This document shows, one piece after another, positions 45,601-54,336 of a stretch of DNA of 64,000 nucleotides. A model generated the notes under the pieces. That model worked only from the letters and a program-made list of their open reading frames with translations, was not told where the DNA came from and made no database searches. This DNA comes from Nectonema munidae (Eukaryota; Nematomorpha; Nectonematoida; Nectonematidae), in assembly GCA_030549495.1 (NCBI GenBank), contig JAUIRK010000121.1, forward strand, positions 806,001 to 870,000, in the 5' to 3' direction. The translations under genes and the position numbers were made by a program. How positions within the stretch are numbered: the stretch's first letter is position 1; every line of letters begins with the position of its first letter.

Positions 45601-46080
45601 AAAGACATAATACAGCTGTCTTATTCTCTGAAGACTTTTAGCAAAATTGCAAAAAATTTAAATAGATTTAGGCCCCCCATATAAGAAATTTCTGGATCCG
45701 CTACTGGTTTGCCAGTTATATGATTTTATATTTACTGAAAGGTTAAATTCCAAATCTTATTGTAATTTGCTTCTGAAATACGATATCACTAAAAAAAATG
45801 ACCTAAAATGTAAAAGTTAATTTAAATAAGATTTGAAATACTTTGCTCTGAAATTGTTCTGTTCTTTATTAGACGAAGAATCATTTGATTTTTCAAAGTC
45901 TTCAAAAAAAGTTTGAGGGTTAGATGTAACGTTAAAAGACTTTGATGAAGAGCTCAGCTTCTCTTGAAGTTCTTTGTGATCAACTAAACTAAATTTTATA
46001 TACTGAGAATTTTTTGAAATAGTCGATATAAAAACTGTTTTATTTGGATCATCCTCTACTTTCTTACCGGAAATAAACAT
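30499..46080 (-). CDS. ZNF143/ZNF76 (Staf)-like seven-zinc-finger protein, 4 exons, 313 aa
   Basis: Minus-strand exons 46080-45842, 42758-42409, 32974-32810 and 30686-30499 join into 942 nt (313 codons plus stop) with every split codon in phase. The product has a Ser/acidic N-terminus (residues 1-100) and seven C2H2 fingers at about 103-125, 131-153, 159-183, 189-213, 219-241, 247-271 and 277-300, joined by TGEKP-type linkers, then a 13-residue tail. Finger number, spacing and signature stretches match ZNF143/ZNF76: [12 protein letters not shown] in finger 3, [11 protein letters not shown] in finger 6, the unusual SSIKP linker, and [11 protein letters not shown] in finger 7. ZNF143/Staf binds snRNA, tRNA-Sec and many mRNA promoters. 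This protein is about half the length of the vertebrate proteins and shows no long activation region. It could be a divergent orthologue or a paralogue. Introns are 3.1, 9.4 and 2.1 kb and transposon-rich. Confidence 0.87.
30875..31005 (+). repeat. tRNA-derived SINE, copy 3 (divergent)
   Basis: B box GGTTCGAATCC at 30917-30927, followed by the family body ATAAGCGGTGTAATTTTGTC and AATGAAAACCGCAC. The 3' tail is decayed. Confidence 0.65.
31890..32480 (+). pseudogene. Decayed piggyBac transposase fragment, copy 3
   Basis: [39 protein letters not shown] and later [12 protein letters not shown] follow the piggyBac DDE core (SIDESM..Y.GRHS...G.PIRFGYK, YPFSF.IYTGK, ...W.DN). Stops and frame changes show it is dead. 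It lies in intron 3 of the ZNF143-like gene, on the opposite strand. Confidence 0.75.
32810..32974 (-). CDS. ZNF143-like exon 3 (fingers 4-6, split at both ends)
   Basis: The acceptor is CTTTTTAG at 32975 and the donor is TTCC|GTAAGT at 32809. It encodes [16 protein letters not shown] (end of finger 4), SGEKP, the full finger YTCSTC...[10 protein letters not shown] and the start FACSF of finger 6. Fingers 4 and 6 are each cut by an intron between the two zinc-binding cysteines, and both halves rejoin in frame. Confidence 0.92.
33338..33830 (+). repeat. Dispersed repeat B, copy 1
   Basis: About 490 bp, beginning ATAGTATTTATTAGACTTGT and ending near the ATTTTGCCCATCTGAAACTC and CTTGATCAGTTTT blocks. 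It recurs in the same orientation at 36233-36710. It follows a run of C then AATAATTTTC at 33297-33320 that resembles one end of the hAT element at 39181-42315. Confidence 0.75.
33838..34140. repeat. Decayed repeat rich in GACTCC words
   Basis: Contains CGACTCCTGCTCCTAAATTT followed by TATTAG and CCGACTACAACTCCCTA. A related stretch occurs in reverse complement at about 45190-45265. No ends or duplication were found. Confidence 0.4.
36233..36710 (+). repeat. Dispersed repeat B, copy 2
   Basis: Direct copy of 33338-33830 inserted within the hAT transposase remnants, just after VAEK-type coding sequence near 36180. The two copies are about 2.9 kb apart and differ by small indels and C/G-tract lengths. 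Confidence 0.75.
36711..38160. other. Unassigned insert between halves of the hAT gene
   Basis: Two coding-like frames lie here on the plus strand: 37238-37444 ([20 protein letters not shown], then [12 protein letters not shown]) and 37712-37984 ([20 protein letters not shown], then [20 protein letters not shown]). No family is recognised for either. They are probably pieces of another inserted element. Confidence 0.3.
38168..38421. mobile_element. Hairpin MITE with ~70-bp inverted repeats
   Basis: GAACACTAAAATAAATAATT (start) and AATTATTTATTTTAGTGTTC (end) begin inverted arms of about 70 bp. The arms run inward to GCCGACAGTCGGCTTTT and AAAAGCCGACTATCGGTGAA around a ~100-bp core. No clear target duplication was found. 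It sits within intron 2 of the ZNF143-like gene. Confidence 0.7.
38690..38741. repeat. End fragment of the CAGGGGCGCACATCC hAT family
   Basis: AGTTTGCCCCCCCCCC...ATATGTGCGCCTTTG resembles the right end of the bounded element (TTTCGCCCC...GGATGTGCGCCCCTG). It lies immediately before the hATC coding sequence of the larger element. Confidence 0.45.
39691..39886. mobile_element. hAT-type MITE, 196 bp
   Basis: Ends CAGTGACGTAGC and GGCTACACCACTG. Flanked by CTTCTCTC (39683-39690) and CTTCTGTC (39887-39894), an 8-bp duplication with one difference. Confidence 0.75.
40366..40709. mobile_element. MITE with internally repeated arm
   Basis: Termini GGTCCTCGGACATTTCACCC and TGGGGCGAAATGTCTGTCGA are inverted copies. 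The left half repeats the phrase CATTATTTTCATAAGACA with GACAATTCGCCCC-like spacers. It replaces roughly 180 bp of the sequence seen in the relative at 9520-9700. Confidence 0.6.
40851..40993 (-). repeat. tRNA-derived SINE, copy 4
   Basis: The reverse complement has B box GGATTCGATTCC (40945-40934), then the family body and a CCTTACCTT tail. It occupies the same place, relative to its host hAT sequence, as copy 1 at 9236. Confidence 0.75.
42409..42758 (-). CDS. ZNF143-like exon 2 (fingers 1-3 and start of finger 4)
   Basis: The acceptor is a pyrimidine-rich tract ending in TTCAAG at 42759, and the donor is TGTT|GTAAGT at 42408. It encodes a basic KRRR stretch, then FQCDKC..., FPCTFC... and YSCRFVKC... 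fingers and the first half of YKCSFQSC. The TGEKP, TKERP and TGEKP linkers are visible. The opposite strand has a long open frame here that is only a shadow. Confidence 0.92.
42880..44102 (+). pseudogene. 5'-truncated non-LTR retrotransposon (LINE), RT C-terminal half
   Basis: Plus-strand pieces: [20 protein letters not shown] (RT motif, usual PQGS changed to SKGS), YAEDLSIIS (YADD box with Asp to Glu), then RLVMDYAST and [13 protein letters not shown]. Near the end come [16 protein letters not shown], then LCPFCQ...VRHIIEHC, the Cys/His motif of jockey/R1-type LINE ends. Stops and frame changes are frequent. It lies in intron 1 of the ZNF143-like gene, opposite strand. Confidence 0.8.
44465..44582. 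repeat. Short foldback-like repeat
   Basis: Consists of CATTCGACAAAAAGGCTGTT-type phrases (GACCAAATATCC, GACGAAACGTCC) like those of the 18423-18965 element. It is open in several frames at once, a sign of simple repeat structure rather than coding. Confidence 0.5.
45446..45706. mobile_element. hAT-type MITE, 261 bp, exact 8-bp duplication
   Basis: Ends CAGTGGCGGATCC and GGATCCGCTACTG. GTTTGCCA flanks it at 45438-45445 and 45707-45714. It lies 135 bp inside intron 1 from the donor of ZNF143-like exon 1. Confidence 0.9.
45842..46080 (-). CDS. ZNF143-like exon 1 (start, non-finger N-terminus)
   Basis: The exon opens with [20 protein letters not shown], is Ser/Asp/Glu-rich, and would read through the donor to a stop. 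Cutting at the donor GTATTT (45841) leaves two bases that join the single leading T of the next exon to make an Asn codon. This is the phase fit that ties it to the finger exons. The ATG is directly preceded by TTCAAG, so it could lie just after an acceptor with a 5' UTR exon further up. Membership rests on strand, distance, phase and composition rather than on a recognised domain, so it is less certain than the finger exons. Confidence 0.65.
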
Positions 46081-46139
46081 CTTGAATGATATATTAATCT
46101 AAAAATGTTATAGATATATAACACAAAAAATAGATTTTT

Positions 46140-47600
46140 TAAAAAAATACAAAGGATTCCTAGAATGAGTGGAGGGATAGATAACAAATTTCAGTTTTTA
46201 AAAAACTATTTTATTTGGGAGAGGTCAATAAGGGAACGTGGTTGCTTTGAAGTGTGTGTGGCTTCCATTTGGAGTCTAAAAGGATAGGCAAAACGCTTCA
46301 TTGCTATATAGTATCGATGCAACACAAAAAAGTTTAAGCTTCTGGCATTATCATCATTTCTTAAAATGAGGGCGGAGGCCGGTCAGAGTTAAGGAGAAAC
46401 AAAATTTTGGAAGAGTCAAAATTTCCCAAATATTATTGACTCTCACTCTTATTCATAAATCAAAGTGCTCTAATATGCAGGCATTGTTATAAAGATCTTG
46501 TTTACATGATTAAATATATTTTAACCTGACTACCTAATGCCAAAAACTTATTCACGTTAGGGAATATTTGTTTCTACTTAGTGAAAAGCATTACAATGGT
46601 CGTGCCTTTTTTCAAGTATCGGCATCGGAATCGTATCTGGAAGATTTAGTACCCTTCCAGATACTTTTATTCCGAATCCTTTGAAGGGGTGCATACACAT
46701 GGCTCGTAAGCATTTAAAATCTAAAAAGTTTCAACCTTCACTTTAAATTTTGCCTAACGTTACTATTTCATATAAATTTTTAATTCAAATTTGCTTGAAA
46801 ATCAAGCATCTGTTGTTTCGAATTTTTAAAGAATTTCATTAAAAAAATTGATGATATTATAAAAGCGAAATCAATCGCCATACAATTTGTGCTATATTAT
46901 ATAATCTTGCGGTCTTTGATCTTCCTTATTTTTTAAACCCTTAAATTTGGCACAGTCTTGAATAAAACATGAATATTTGCACATTTATTTCAAATATTTA
47001 GTGCTAGATATGCGCCTATAAAAAATGCATGTGCTATATTTATCAGAGAGAAAATAGTTTATCAAAGATAAACATGTGACTGTATAGATATAAGCGTTAA
47101 ATCTAAAACAAAATCAGCTTGTATATGTGTCAATGATTGGACTATAGAAAATCCTTTCAAATTTAATTTTAAAGTGTAGGCCTTGTCTCAAATAAACTTA
47201 CATATTATTATTAACACCAAATACGCTAGGTTAGATTTTTCAAAAGTCAAAGTAAATTTTTTAAATCAAGTAGAATCAGAATGGTAATCTGAAGCATTTT
47301 TGGAAATACGCATCATACAAAATTTAGACATCTTCGCATCATTAATTCTAATAATGTGTATATTAGTTACACCTTTTTTTATATAAGCAACCGAGTTGCT
47401 AAGGGTTCAGGCTTCAAATGAGGTCAAAAATTGGGCAACTTGTTTAGCAACCCTCAGGCATCAAAAGGATCTCCTACTAAATTTTTGGAATTATAAACAT
47501 ATGCTTCATTTCTCACTTTCCGAAAAATGAGACTCATTTTAAGTTAATTTAATTATTTTTAATATTATTTAATAAAAATTAAATTTTAATAATTTGGCAT
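46140..47600. other. Upstream region of the ZNF143-like gene; nothing recognised
   Basis: No convincing ORF or terminal repeat. A short palindromic stretch GTATCTGGAAGATTTAGTAC followed by CCTTCCAGATAC lies near 46633-46665. Promoter elements cannot be told apart by eye in this AT-rich DNA. Confidence 0.35.
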
Positions 47601-47614
47601 AAATTTGTGGAGGC

Positions 47615-47794
47615 GGTGAATTCATCGAGAATTATTTACCGATATACACAATTAATAAATAAACATTATATTAAACATCTCTTATTTCAGATCGTTTGTA
47701 TTCAAATTTAAATAAGCTAAAGCTAATTCTAATTTAATTCTAAATTTTCGGTAAAATGTATATTTGATAAATTGTGTATGTTGGTGAATTCACC
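47615..47794. repeat. Short inverted-repeat element
   Basis: GGTGAATTC...ATATACACAATT at the left and AATTGTGTATGTTGGTGAAT TCACC at the right form inverted arms of about 26-40 bp. No target duplication was identified. Confidence 0.5.
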
Positions 47795-47938
47795 TAAGCA
47801 GATTTTTACCCCATCCCGAAAAATGTAACCTGGAATGATACTTCAAAGTAGAAGGAACTCTCTTACTCTATATTCATTTAACTATATGTTTATATTTTAT
47901 GGATTCCAAATGTACTAATTATATATTCGTCTGCACTA

Positions 47939-48630
47939 GTGATGGGACGATACTGAACTAATTGAGGCTACCGATAACGATTCTTTTTATTTTGAAACTT
48001 TATAATTTTCACAAATCGACTAAGTATCCAATTAGCAATTATCTTTGACTAGGTTGAGAAAACATAAAAAACATGAAAATTTTTCTATACAACATAAATG
48101 ATAATAACCTTTAAAATGTTTAACACAAGTGGTAAAAACATTTTAAAAACGATAATAAATCCGAAAATGAAATAAAATCGTTTCTTCTTACAACGTTATA
48201 GCTTCATTATGGTCTTGTAACAAAAGATCAATTGATGCATCATACACCTCTTTGAAGTGTAGAGTTAAGATAAGTAATCATGTATTGTATGTTGTCATTA
48301 CATTCATATACGTTCCTATTATGTAGATTGCAGAATATTATTATACAAATCAAGCAGAAAGGTTATTCTAAATAGCATTCGATCAAAAAGCACGTCTAAA
48401 ATTTAAAAGTTTTTGACTATATAAGGTATTAAGGAAAAATGTTTATCAGAAAAGACTAAACAATAGACCTTGTATTACATAAAATATTAACTTTGTTTAT
48501 TTAATAAAAAAAAATATTCAAAAATAATTAAAAAACCGGGAAAAGATATAGGAATATATCAGTAAATATTTCCAATGCGATTCCGATATATGAAAAAATC
48601 GCCCTCACGATTCTGATTAATTGTCCCATC
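47939..48630. mobile_element. Possible non-autonomous hAT element
   Basis: TAGTGATGGGACGATACTGA at the left and TTAATTGTCCCATCTG at the right look like imperfect inverted hAT ends. The flanking 8 bp do not match, so this is tentative. Internal DNA is AT-rich and non-coding. Confidence 0.4.
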
Positions 48631-48725
48631 TGGACTCCTTGTTACCATATCAAAATCTGATAAAATTTATCTAAAAGAAATTTACTCTGGAGTGACAAAA
48701 AAAAATTCTTAAGCCGTGTTCAAAA

Positions 48726-49530
48726 TTGCACAAGAAGGAAAGGTTTAAAATAAATCGTTACACCATTTCCAATCTATTTTTTGTTTTTTACTTACATAAA
48801 AATGGCTCTTTGACAAAACTTTTTATGACTGCAAAAAATAATGTTTTTGTATTTGGACAACGATCAAATTCATTGAGTAACGAGTTTCTTCATCAATTGG
48901 ACAAAAGCTTTGAAAGTTTGACTCAATCATTATTAGGAATATAAAAACTGAAGCTCGGGTAATGCTTAATTTAAATATTTTATATACAGAAGATAGTATA
49001 TTTTTCAAGAGGAAATTTGAGGATCGGGCAATTGTCCATTAGACAGTTGGGCTAGAACAATTCAATTAAAAAGAGCATCTGAAAATGAATTTCTATTTTT
49101 AAATATTGAAAGAAATTCAATTGAAAGAAACTTTAGAAAATATACTATCTTCATGGTTTCAGCTAAAAAAAAATTACAACTTAAACACTGATTTATCATG
49201 TTTATTAGGGCCAAATTACATTGATATGAAAGATTTAAATACTAATTATTGATTTATAAGTTTCAATCTTTCTAAAAAAGAAGCGTTATAAATGTAGAAA
49301 TACAAATTAAATCCATAATAATTATAAAAAAGTTTGATGACATTTTGAAGGTTTTGATGAAATAAAAATTAAAATAATTATAAAAATTTAGCTTAGTTGG
49401 TTTGTTTTTATATCAAAGCACTTTCAGACAATAGGCTATATGCTCGCATTATGCCTGAAGAATCACAGTTATTTGTGATTTAGTTCTTAAAATTTCAAAG
49501 CTTTGACGATGAAACTCCTTATCTTCAACT
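48726..49530 (+). pseudogene. Unrecognised decayed coding sequence
   Basis: The first frame (48726-48944) reads ...TISNLFFVFYLHKNGSLTKL, FVFGQRSNSLSNEF and HQLDKSFESLTQSLLGI. Coding-like fragments continue (NYNLNTDLSCLLGPNYIDMK at ~49165-49225; RIMPEESQLFV at ~49450) with breaks between. I do not recognise the family; a transposon remnant is most likely. Confidence 0.3.
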
Positions 49531-49624
49531 GGCTAAGTGTACAGCCTAATAACCACTGTTATTAATATACAATTTATTATTATTTGTTTATTAAAAAATA
49601 TTTACAATAATAATGAATTATTTG

Positions 49625-49765
49625 GACTTGAGGCTAATTCTTATGTGTGATTAAATTTTTGGATTCGATTTCGGTTCTATCTAGCATCAAACCTTCTTTT
49701 CTCATAGTTTGATAGATGCGGCTCAATTAGGACTTCTCTGTGAAAACACTCGAACATACCTCCAC
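49625..49765 (+). repeat. tRNA-derived SINE, copy 5 (degenerate)
   Basis: Retains the family body TTTTCTCATAGTTTGATAGA, TGCGGCTCAATTAGGACTTC and TGTGAAAACA, but the B box is badly worn. Confidence 0.5.
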
Positions 49766-50068
49766 TTTAATCATTAAAAAAGTTGGAATCAAATTGCCAC
49801 ACGGGGCCATAGACAGAACAGGACTTTTGAGGCCATATTTTGTTAGGTGACACCCCGACACACTTTTATTATGAATAAAATGTTAAGATTAATACACATT
49901 CTTTATTAATATGTTAGATATCTTTCGAGGTGAATTAAGAGGAGTCCAAAATTTTCATCTAGAAAGTTATGTCACAATATTGTCAAATTTCAAAAGCAAT
50001 AGACGTTTGTAAAAAGGTGTTTGGTTTTATTGAGTTTTTTAGTGTAGATCAAAGTGCAAATTAAAAAG

Positions 50069-50546
50069 GGGTGTTGAGAAAAAATGCCCCCATGTGCCCA
50101 CTAATGCCCACCTTTATTTTCTTCATGGAAAAAAATAAAATTTTCAATAATAAAATGAAAAAAAGTGCATAAAGTTTTTTTTCAAGTTTTAAAATATTTT
50201 TGAGTAGTTTCTTAATTTTTATTTGATATTAACAAATTTTTTTATTCTCGAACAAACTAATTATCCATTCAATCGACAATTTAAATTTTAAAGATCCAAT
50301 AGATTTAAATAATTGTTTTAAAGATTTAGTAAGCTTAATATTTTTTTGTTTAAATTATATCTATTAATTGTATTAAATTATATTATACTATAAAAGATTG
50401 AGACATTTAAGATCTGTATAAAACAATAAAAAGTAATTTTTTTGATAAATCATAAATACTATTTGCTCTGTATGTGATGATTAAAAATTGTAGATACCAA
50501 CCAAGAAATGAAATATCTTCAAAAATCTATAAAGCTGACTTAAAGC
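50069..50546 (+). repeat. MULE left terminal inverted repeat
   Basis: Matches 56729-56238 in reverse complement with few differences to CTGACTTAAAGC. Its inner ~75 bp already encode the first residues (MIKNCRYQPRNEISSKIYKA) of the OTU-side protein, so the start of the gene is duplicated at both ends. Confidence 0.93.
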
Positions 50547-50689
50547 CATTATCAACGCCTCTAGATAGAAACTGTTCTTTTAACGCTGCCTTACTCATCT
50601 TATTTGGAAATAAAAAAATCCTTAGTAGGGACCCAAGTATGGAAAAAGTTTCCCCAATTATAGAAGGAATTATCAAACTTTGTGTTTAA
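50474..50689 (+). pseudogene. OTU-type cysteine protease fragment of the MULE
   Basis: This 71-residue frame starts in the terminal repeat and contains LDRNCSFNAALLILFGN, matching the OTU signature DGNCLFNALS..LYG. The nucleophile Cys is kept, but the Gly before Asn is Arg. The frame stops soon after, so the His half of the catalytic site is absent. The better copy at 61640 keeps DGNC and NHFVPL. OTU enzymes remove ubiquitin; a role in transposition is inference only. Confidence 0.6.
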
Positions 50690-50991
50690 AATTCTTGGTG
50701 TTCAGTTTTAGCAATTAAAGCAGTTGTTAGTGTTTTTTGAAGATCAATTAAGGGGTTTAATTTTTCACCCAATTTATGTATTAATTTTATAATAATCGTA
50801 CACATAAAATATTCGGAGAGATGTACAGTTTGTTCTTCAAATTTTATTCTAGGTTCCATTTTTGCTTGACTTGTAAAGTTATTTTTACTTCGAATGTTTA
50901 CATTTGGGATCTTATACTTGATTAATGATCCAAAGAATATTAATAAAAGTTTGTTTATTTGTGTTAAAAATCTTCGATTGTAAAGCTTGTA
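50686..50991 (-). CDS. Unidentified minus-strand open frame in the MULE, ~101 residues
   Basis: Open without interruption from about 50991 to a TAA that overlaps the stop of the OTU frame tail to tail. It reads RRFLTQINKLLLIFFGSLIK, then NIRSKNNFTSQAKMEPRIKF and LIHKLGEKLNPLIDLQKTL. It is coding-like but has no recognised motif. The only ATGs are internal (58 residues from the first). It may be the tail of a second element gene, separated from its 5' part by the LINE. Confidence 0.35.
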   Translation of the reverse strand, partial: YKLYNRRFLTQINKLLLIFFGSLIKYKIPNVNIRSKNNFTSQAKMEPRIKFEEQTVHLSEYFMCTIIIKLIHKLGEKLNPLIDLQKTLTTALIAKTEHQEF

Positions 50992-51744
50992 TTATTACAC
51001 TCATGTTTTGAACCGCAGATTTTTTGTATTTTTTTTATATTGTTTAATTTTTAGGTCAAAAGTGTTGATTTGACTCTTCTTTTATGTTCTGTTTTACAAG
51101 CTGTTACACTTATAGAATTATATAAAAGTTTTGAAAAAATACTTCCCCATTATCAGAAAACATATTGGAGTATTATCAAATCCCTGCCTAGGTATTTGTT
51201 AATTCTAAGTTCGTCAAAAGAATCGCTTTGAAGCTTAAACGACCAAAATTTTACAAAAGAAAGTCATAAATTATACGGTAAATTCTCTTAAATTTTTTTT
51301 AACTCAAATCAATACTTTATTTAAGGTTGAAGCAAACAGAAAAGATTCGGGTAGAATTTTTCATCTATTCCTATTTGAATTGATGTTTGGATGTGAATTT
51401 ACCTTATTATAAGATGTTACAGTAATAACTGAAAATTGATATTATTTCCTCTTTTTCCTCCTCTTTCATGTATTTATTATATATTGCAAAAGACTCAAAA
51501 ATGGAATTCTTGGGTGGTATACAAGATTTTTTTATATATGTGTATTATTTTTTTATTATTTTCAATAAAATTTTTCTATTTTTAAAAACTACTGTCTTCG
51601 TGATTTTTACTTTGTTTGTAACATCAGATTTTTCGGAATAAATACTCAAAAAAATCTCAAGACAAGCGCAAGTAAGTATTGATTTAGAGTATTTACAGAA
51701 AATTGTTTAAATCTTTATATTGATTTGGATTTTTATACTAAAAT

Positions 51745-51774
51745 GAAGAAGAAGAAGAAGAAGAAGAAGAAGAA
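51745..51774 (+). repeat. (GAA)10 microsatellite, LINE 3' tail
   Basis: Ten GAA units; in LINE orientation a (TTC)n tail. It marks the 3' junction of the LINE with MULE DNA. Confidence 0.9.
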
Positions 51775-52012
51775 TTTATTAGCATAAAATAATCTCATAA
51801 AAAAAAAATTTCACATTTGAGAATATGCTTGTATTTCAAGGGTCAGAAGACCGTAACAGAAATACTAAAAAAAACATTAAAATATTTTTTTTAATTGTTC
51901 ATAAATGTTAAATAAATGTTAAATCAACAATTAAACATAGTTAAAAATGAAATTGATATTAAAAAAATTTAAATAAAAAAATCAAATTATATTAAATCAT
52001 CACAAAATTGAT

Positions 52013-53362
52013 TCAATCTTGTTTCAATAAATATTCATTCAGGCGTCTTTTTAATGTTGAAAGTGAAACATTCATAATTTGAAAATCTTGCAAATATTCA
52101 TTCCAGATTTTAGTTATACGAAACTTCAAACTTGACTGCGTGGATTTCAAGCGATATGATGGTATCTGCAAATTATACATATATCTTGGGGAAAAACGTT
52201 CTGAATCGTGATTGAATGTGAAAAAATTGCTTATGGCCACAGGCAAATATCCATTAAAAAATTTCCAAGCCACAATACAAAGTTGTTTGATATAAATTTC
52301 TTTTATATTGAGCAAGTTGTTACTTTTAAAAATTGAAAGAGTATGCGCTCGGAATGTCAGATTGGATACCAATCTTATGCATTTTTTTTGAAGAGTATGC
52401 AAACTTGAGAGGTCCACAAAGCCCCAATTGACCAAACTATAGGAAAGATGAGGCAAAACTAGTGATCTATATATATCCAGTTTAATTTTCGATGGAAGTG
52501 ATCTGAATCGATATAAAATACCAATTACAATACTAACTTTAGTGCAAATGTGTTTAATGTGTAGATTCCAATTCAATTTTTCACTCAAGATTAAACCTAA
52601 ATAATTATGAGATACTGATAAATGCAAATTGAGATTTTTCAAGAAGGTAGGCTGAGCATTTTTCTTAGAAAAAAACATATGAACAGTTTTAGAGTTATTA
52701 ATTCCAAGTTCATTCACTGTACACCAACCAAAAACTTTATTGACATTTTCTCTATAAACAGACTCAATTGTTTTATTCTGAGCCAGAGAAACATTTAGGA
52801 GAAATGAATAAGGTATAAGAATAGTCAAATCATCAGCAAAAGCTAAAAACTCTAACGAAGCGTTTGATTGAAATATGTCATTAATATAAATTAAAAAAAG
52901 GAAGGGACCCAAAACAGAACCCTGAGGTACTCCTCTGGATACATGAATCAAATTTGAATAACTATCATTCGCAAACACTGCTTGTTTTCTGAATGACAAA
53001 TATGATTTAAAAAATTTCAAAGTTCTTTCATCAAATCCATACTTTTCCAGCTTGAATAAAAGTTTTTCATGTGATACTGAGTCGAAAGCTTTCGATAAAT
53101 CTAGGAACAATGCTAAAATATCATCTCCAGAATCAAGATATTCATAAATTGATGTCAAGAAAAATGAATGTGCAAACGTAGTAGAAGAATTTTTCCTAAA
53201 ACCGAACTGCTTTGAATTGAAGAGATTGTTTTGATCAAAATGATGAATTAATTGCTTGAGAATAATTTTTTCAAAAAGTTTTGAAATTATGCTAATCAAA
53301 GAGATTGGACGATAATTGTTGATGTCGTGTCTCTCACCTTTTTTTTGTAGACAGGTATGCAC
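52013..53362 (-). CDS. LINE reverse transcriptase, 449 residues
   Basis: Contains the RT fingers-palm motifs in order: NNYRPISLISIISKLFEKII, QFGFRKNSSTTFA, LDLSKAFDSVSHEKL, SRGVPQGSVLGPFLFL, LAFADDLTIL, LGINNSKT and NYLGLILS. The thumb and C-terminal region LYRFRSLPSKIKLDIYRSLV then PHLSYSLVNWG follows. FADD is the catalytic box. It ends at TAA just before a 270-bp 3' UTR and the (TTC)n tail. No catalytic residue appears lost. Confidence 0.92.
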   Translation of the reverse strand: MHTCLQKKGERHDINNYRPISLISIISKLFEKIILKQLIHHFDQNNLFNSKQFGFRKNSSTTFAHSFFLTSIYEYLDSGDDILALFLDLSKAFDSVSHEKLLFKLEKYGFDERTLKFFKSYLSFRKQAVFANDSYSNLIHVSRGVPQGSVLGPFLFLIYINDIFQSNASLEFLAFADDLTILIPYSFLLNVSLAQNKTIESVYRENVNKVFGWCTVNELGINNSKTVHMFFSKKNAQPTFLKNLNLHLSVSHNYLGLILSEKLNWNLHIKHICTKVSIVIGILYRFRSLPSKIKLDIYRSLVLPHLSYSLVNWGFVDLSSLHTLQKKCIRLVSNLTFRAHTLSIFKSNNLLNIKEIYIKQLCIVAWKFFNGYLPVAISNFFTFNHDSERFSPRYMYNLQIPSYRLKSTQSSLKFRITKIWNEYLQDFQIMNVSLSTLKRRLNEYLLKQD

Positions 53363-54336
53363 TTACTAATTTTGAGACATGATGGAAAGAGTGAATTTTG
53401 CATGCACGAATTAAAAGCTAAAAATAGTGGATATGCTATTTCATTTTCAATGAGTTTTAGGTGATAAGAAGAAATTCCATAAAAATCTTCACTTTTACTA
53501 TTTTTCAAATTTTTAATGGCAATGAGCACTTCCTCCAGAGTGATTTCTTCAAGTCTAAACTTCGAACTTTGAAAAGGAATGTAATTTTTCATTTCAGAAA
53601 AAGATGATTGAGGTACACGGCTAATAAATGAATTATTTATGAAATCACATAGATTTTGTTCATTTATGATTTGAGAATTATCTTTTAGAATTAAAGATGA
53701 ATCTTCATTCTTTTTAATCAATTTATTAATATTCTTCCAGACTTCTTTGCTATTTTTGTTTTCAAACAATCGTGCATAGAATTTTTCTTTTAAACTTCTC
53801 GTCATCTGCTTTACTTGTTGACAAAAGTGAGTATGTTGATTTTTTAGATCATAATTTATTTTATATTCACGGGTTCTTTTAATTTTAAAAAATACTTTAT
53901 CCCTTTTCTTTATTAGAGTCAATAATTCTTCATTTGCCCATTCAGCAAATCTTTCTTTATACTTATTGAAATTTTTCGTTTTTTGTACTTTTTTAGCCTG
54001 ATTAGCACAATAACTTAAACAATGATTAATTGTGTAAATCATATTTTCTGGATCAGACTCACTTGGAAAATACCAACAAATTGAACGTAATAGATTCTGA
54101 AAAAAACTCTTATCAAATATGACTCTGGGAGATTTCTGATTTTTATGCAATTGATTACGAAAGCTATGTTCAATGGTTGTAAAAATTGGAATATGGTCTG
54201 AAAAGGATGTTTGTATATTGTATCCCTTAAATTTTTTCTCACTTGATACAAATATATTATCTATCAATGTAAATGCTTGGTATCTCGTTGGTTTGGTGAT
54301 TGAAGGTACGAAATGGTGTTGCATAAGCAAATTCAA
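53296..54336 (-). CDS. LINE middle region: end of endonuclease and linker to RT
   Basis: A 346-residue frame carrying the C-terminal endonuclease motifs (FVPSITKPTRYQAFTLIDNI and SDHIPIFTTIEHSF), then the linker with FAEWANEELLTLIKKRDKVF and DFYGISSYHLKLI up to ISKCIPVYKK. It overlaps the RT frame by a -1/+1 shift in a run of eight A (minus strand). That run may be a sequencing artefact or a recent mutation. Confidence 0.88.
   Translation of the reverse strand: MNLLMQHHFVPSITKPTRYQAFTLIDNIFVSSEKKFKGYNIQTSFSDHIPIFTTIEHSFRNQLHKNQKSPRVIFDKSFFQNLLRSICWYFPSESDPENMIYTINHCLSYCANQAKKVQKTKNFNKYKERFAEWANEELLTLIKKRDKVFFKIKRTREYKINYDLKNQHTHFCQQVKQMTRSLKEKFYARLFENKNSKEVWKNINKLIKKNEDSSLILKDNSQIINEQNLCDFINNSFISRVPQSSFSEMKNYIPFQSSKFRLEEITLEEVLIAIKNLKNSKSEDFYGISSYHLKLIENEIAYPLFLAFNSCMQNSLFPSCLKISKCIPVYKKKVRDTTSTIIVQSL

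Noticed and set aside
47939-48630. Clean hAT element with target duplication
   Set aside because: Ends look right but flanking 8-mers differ; kept only as a tentative element.
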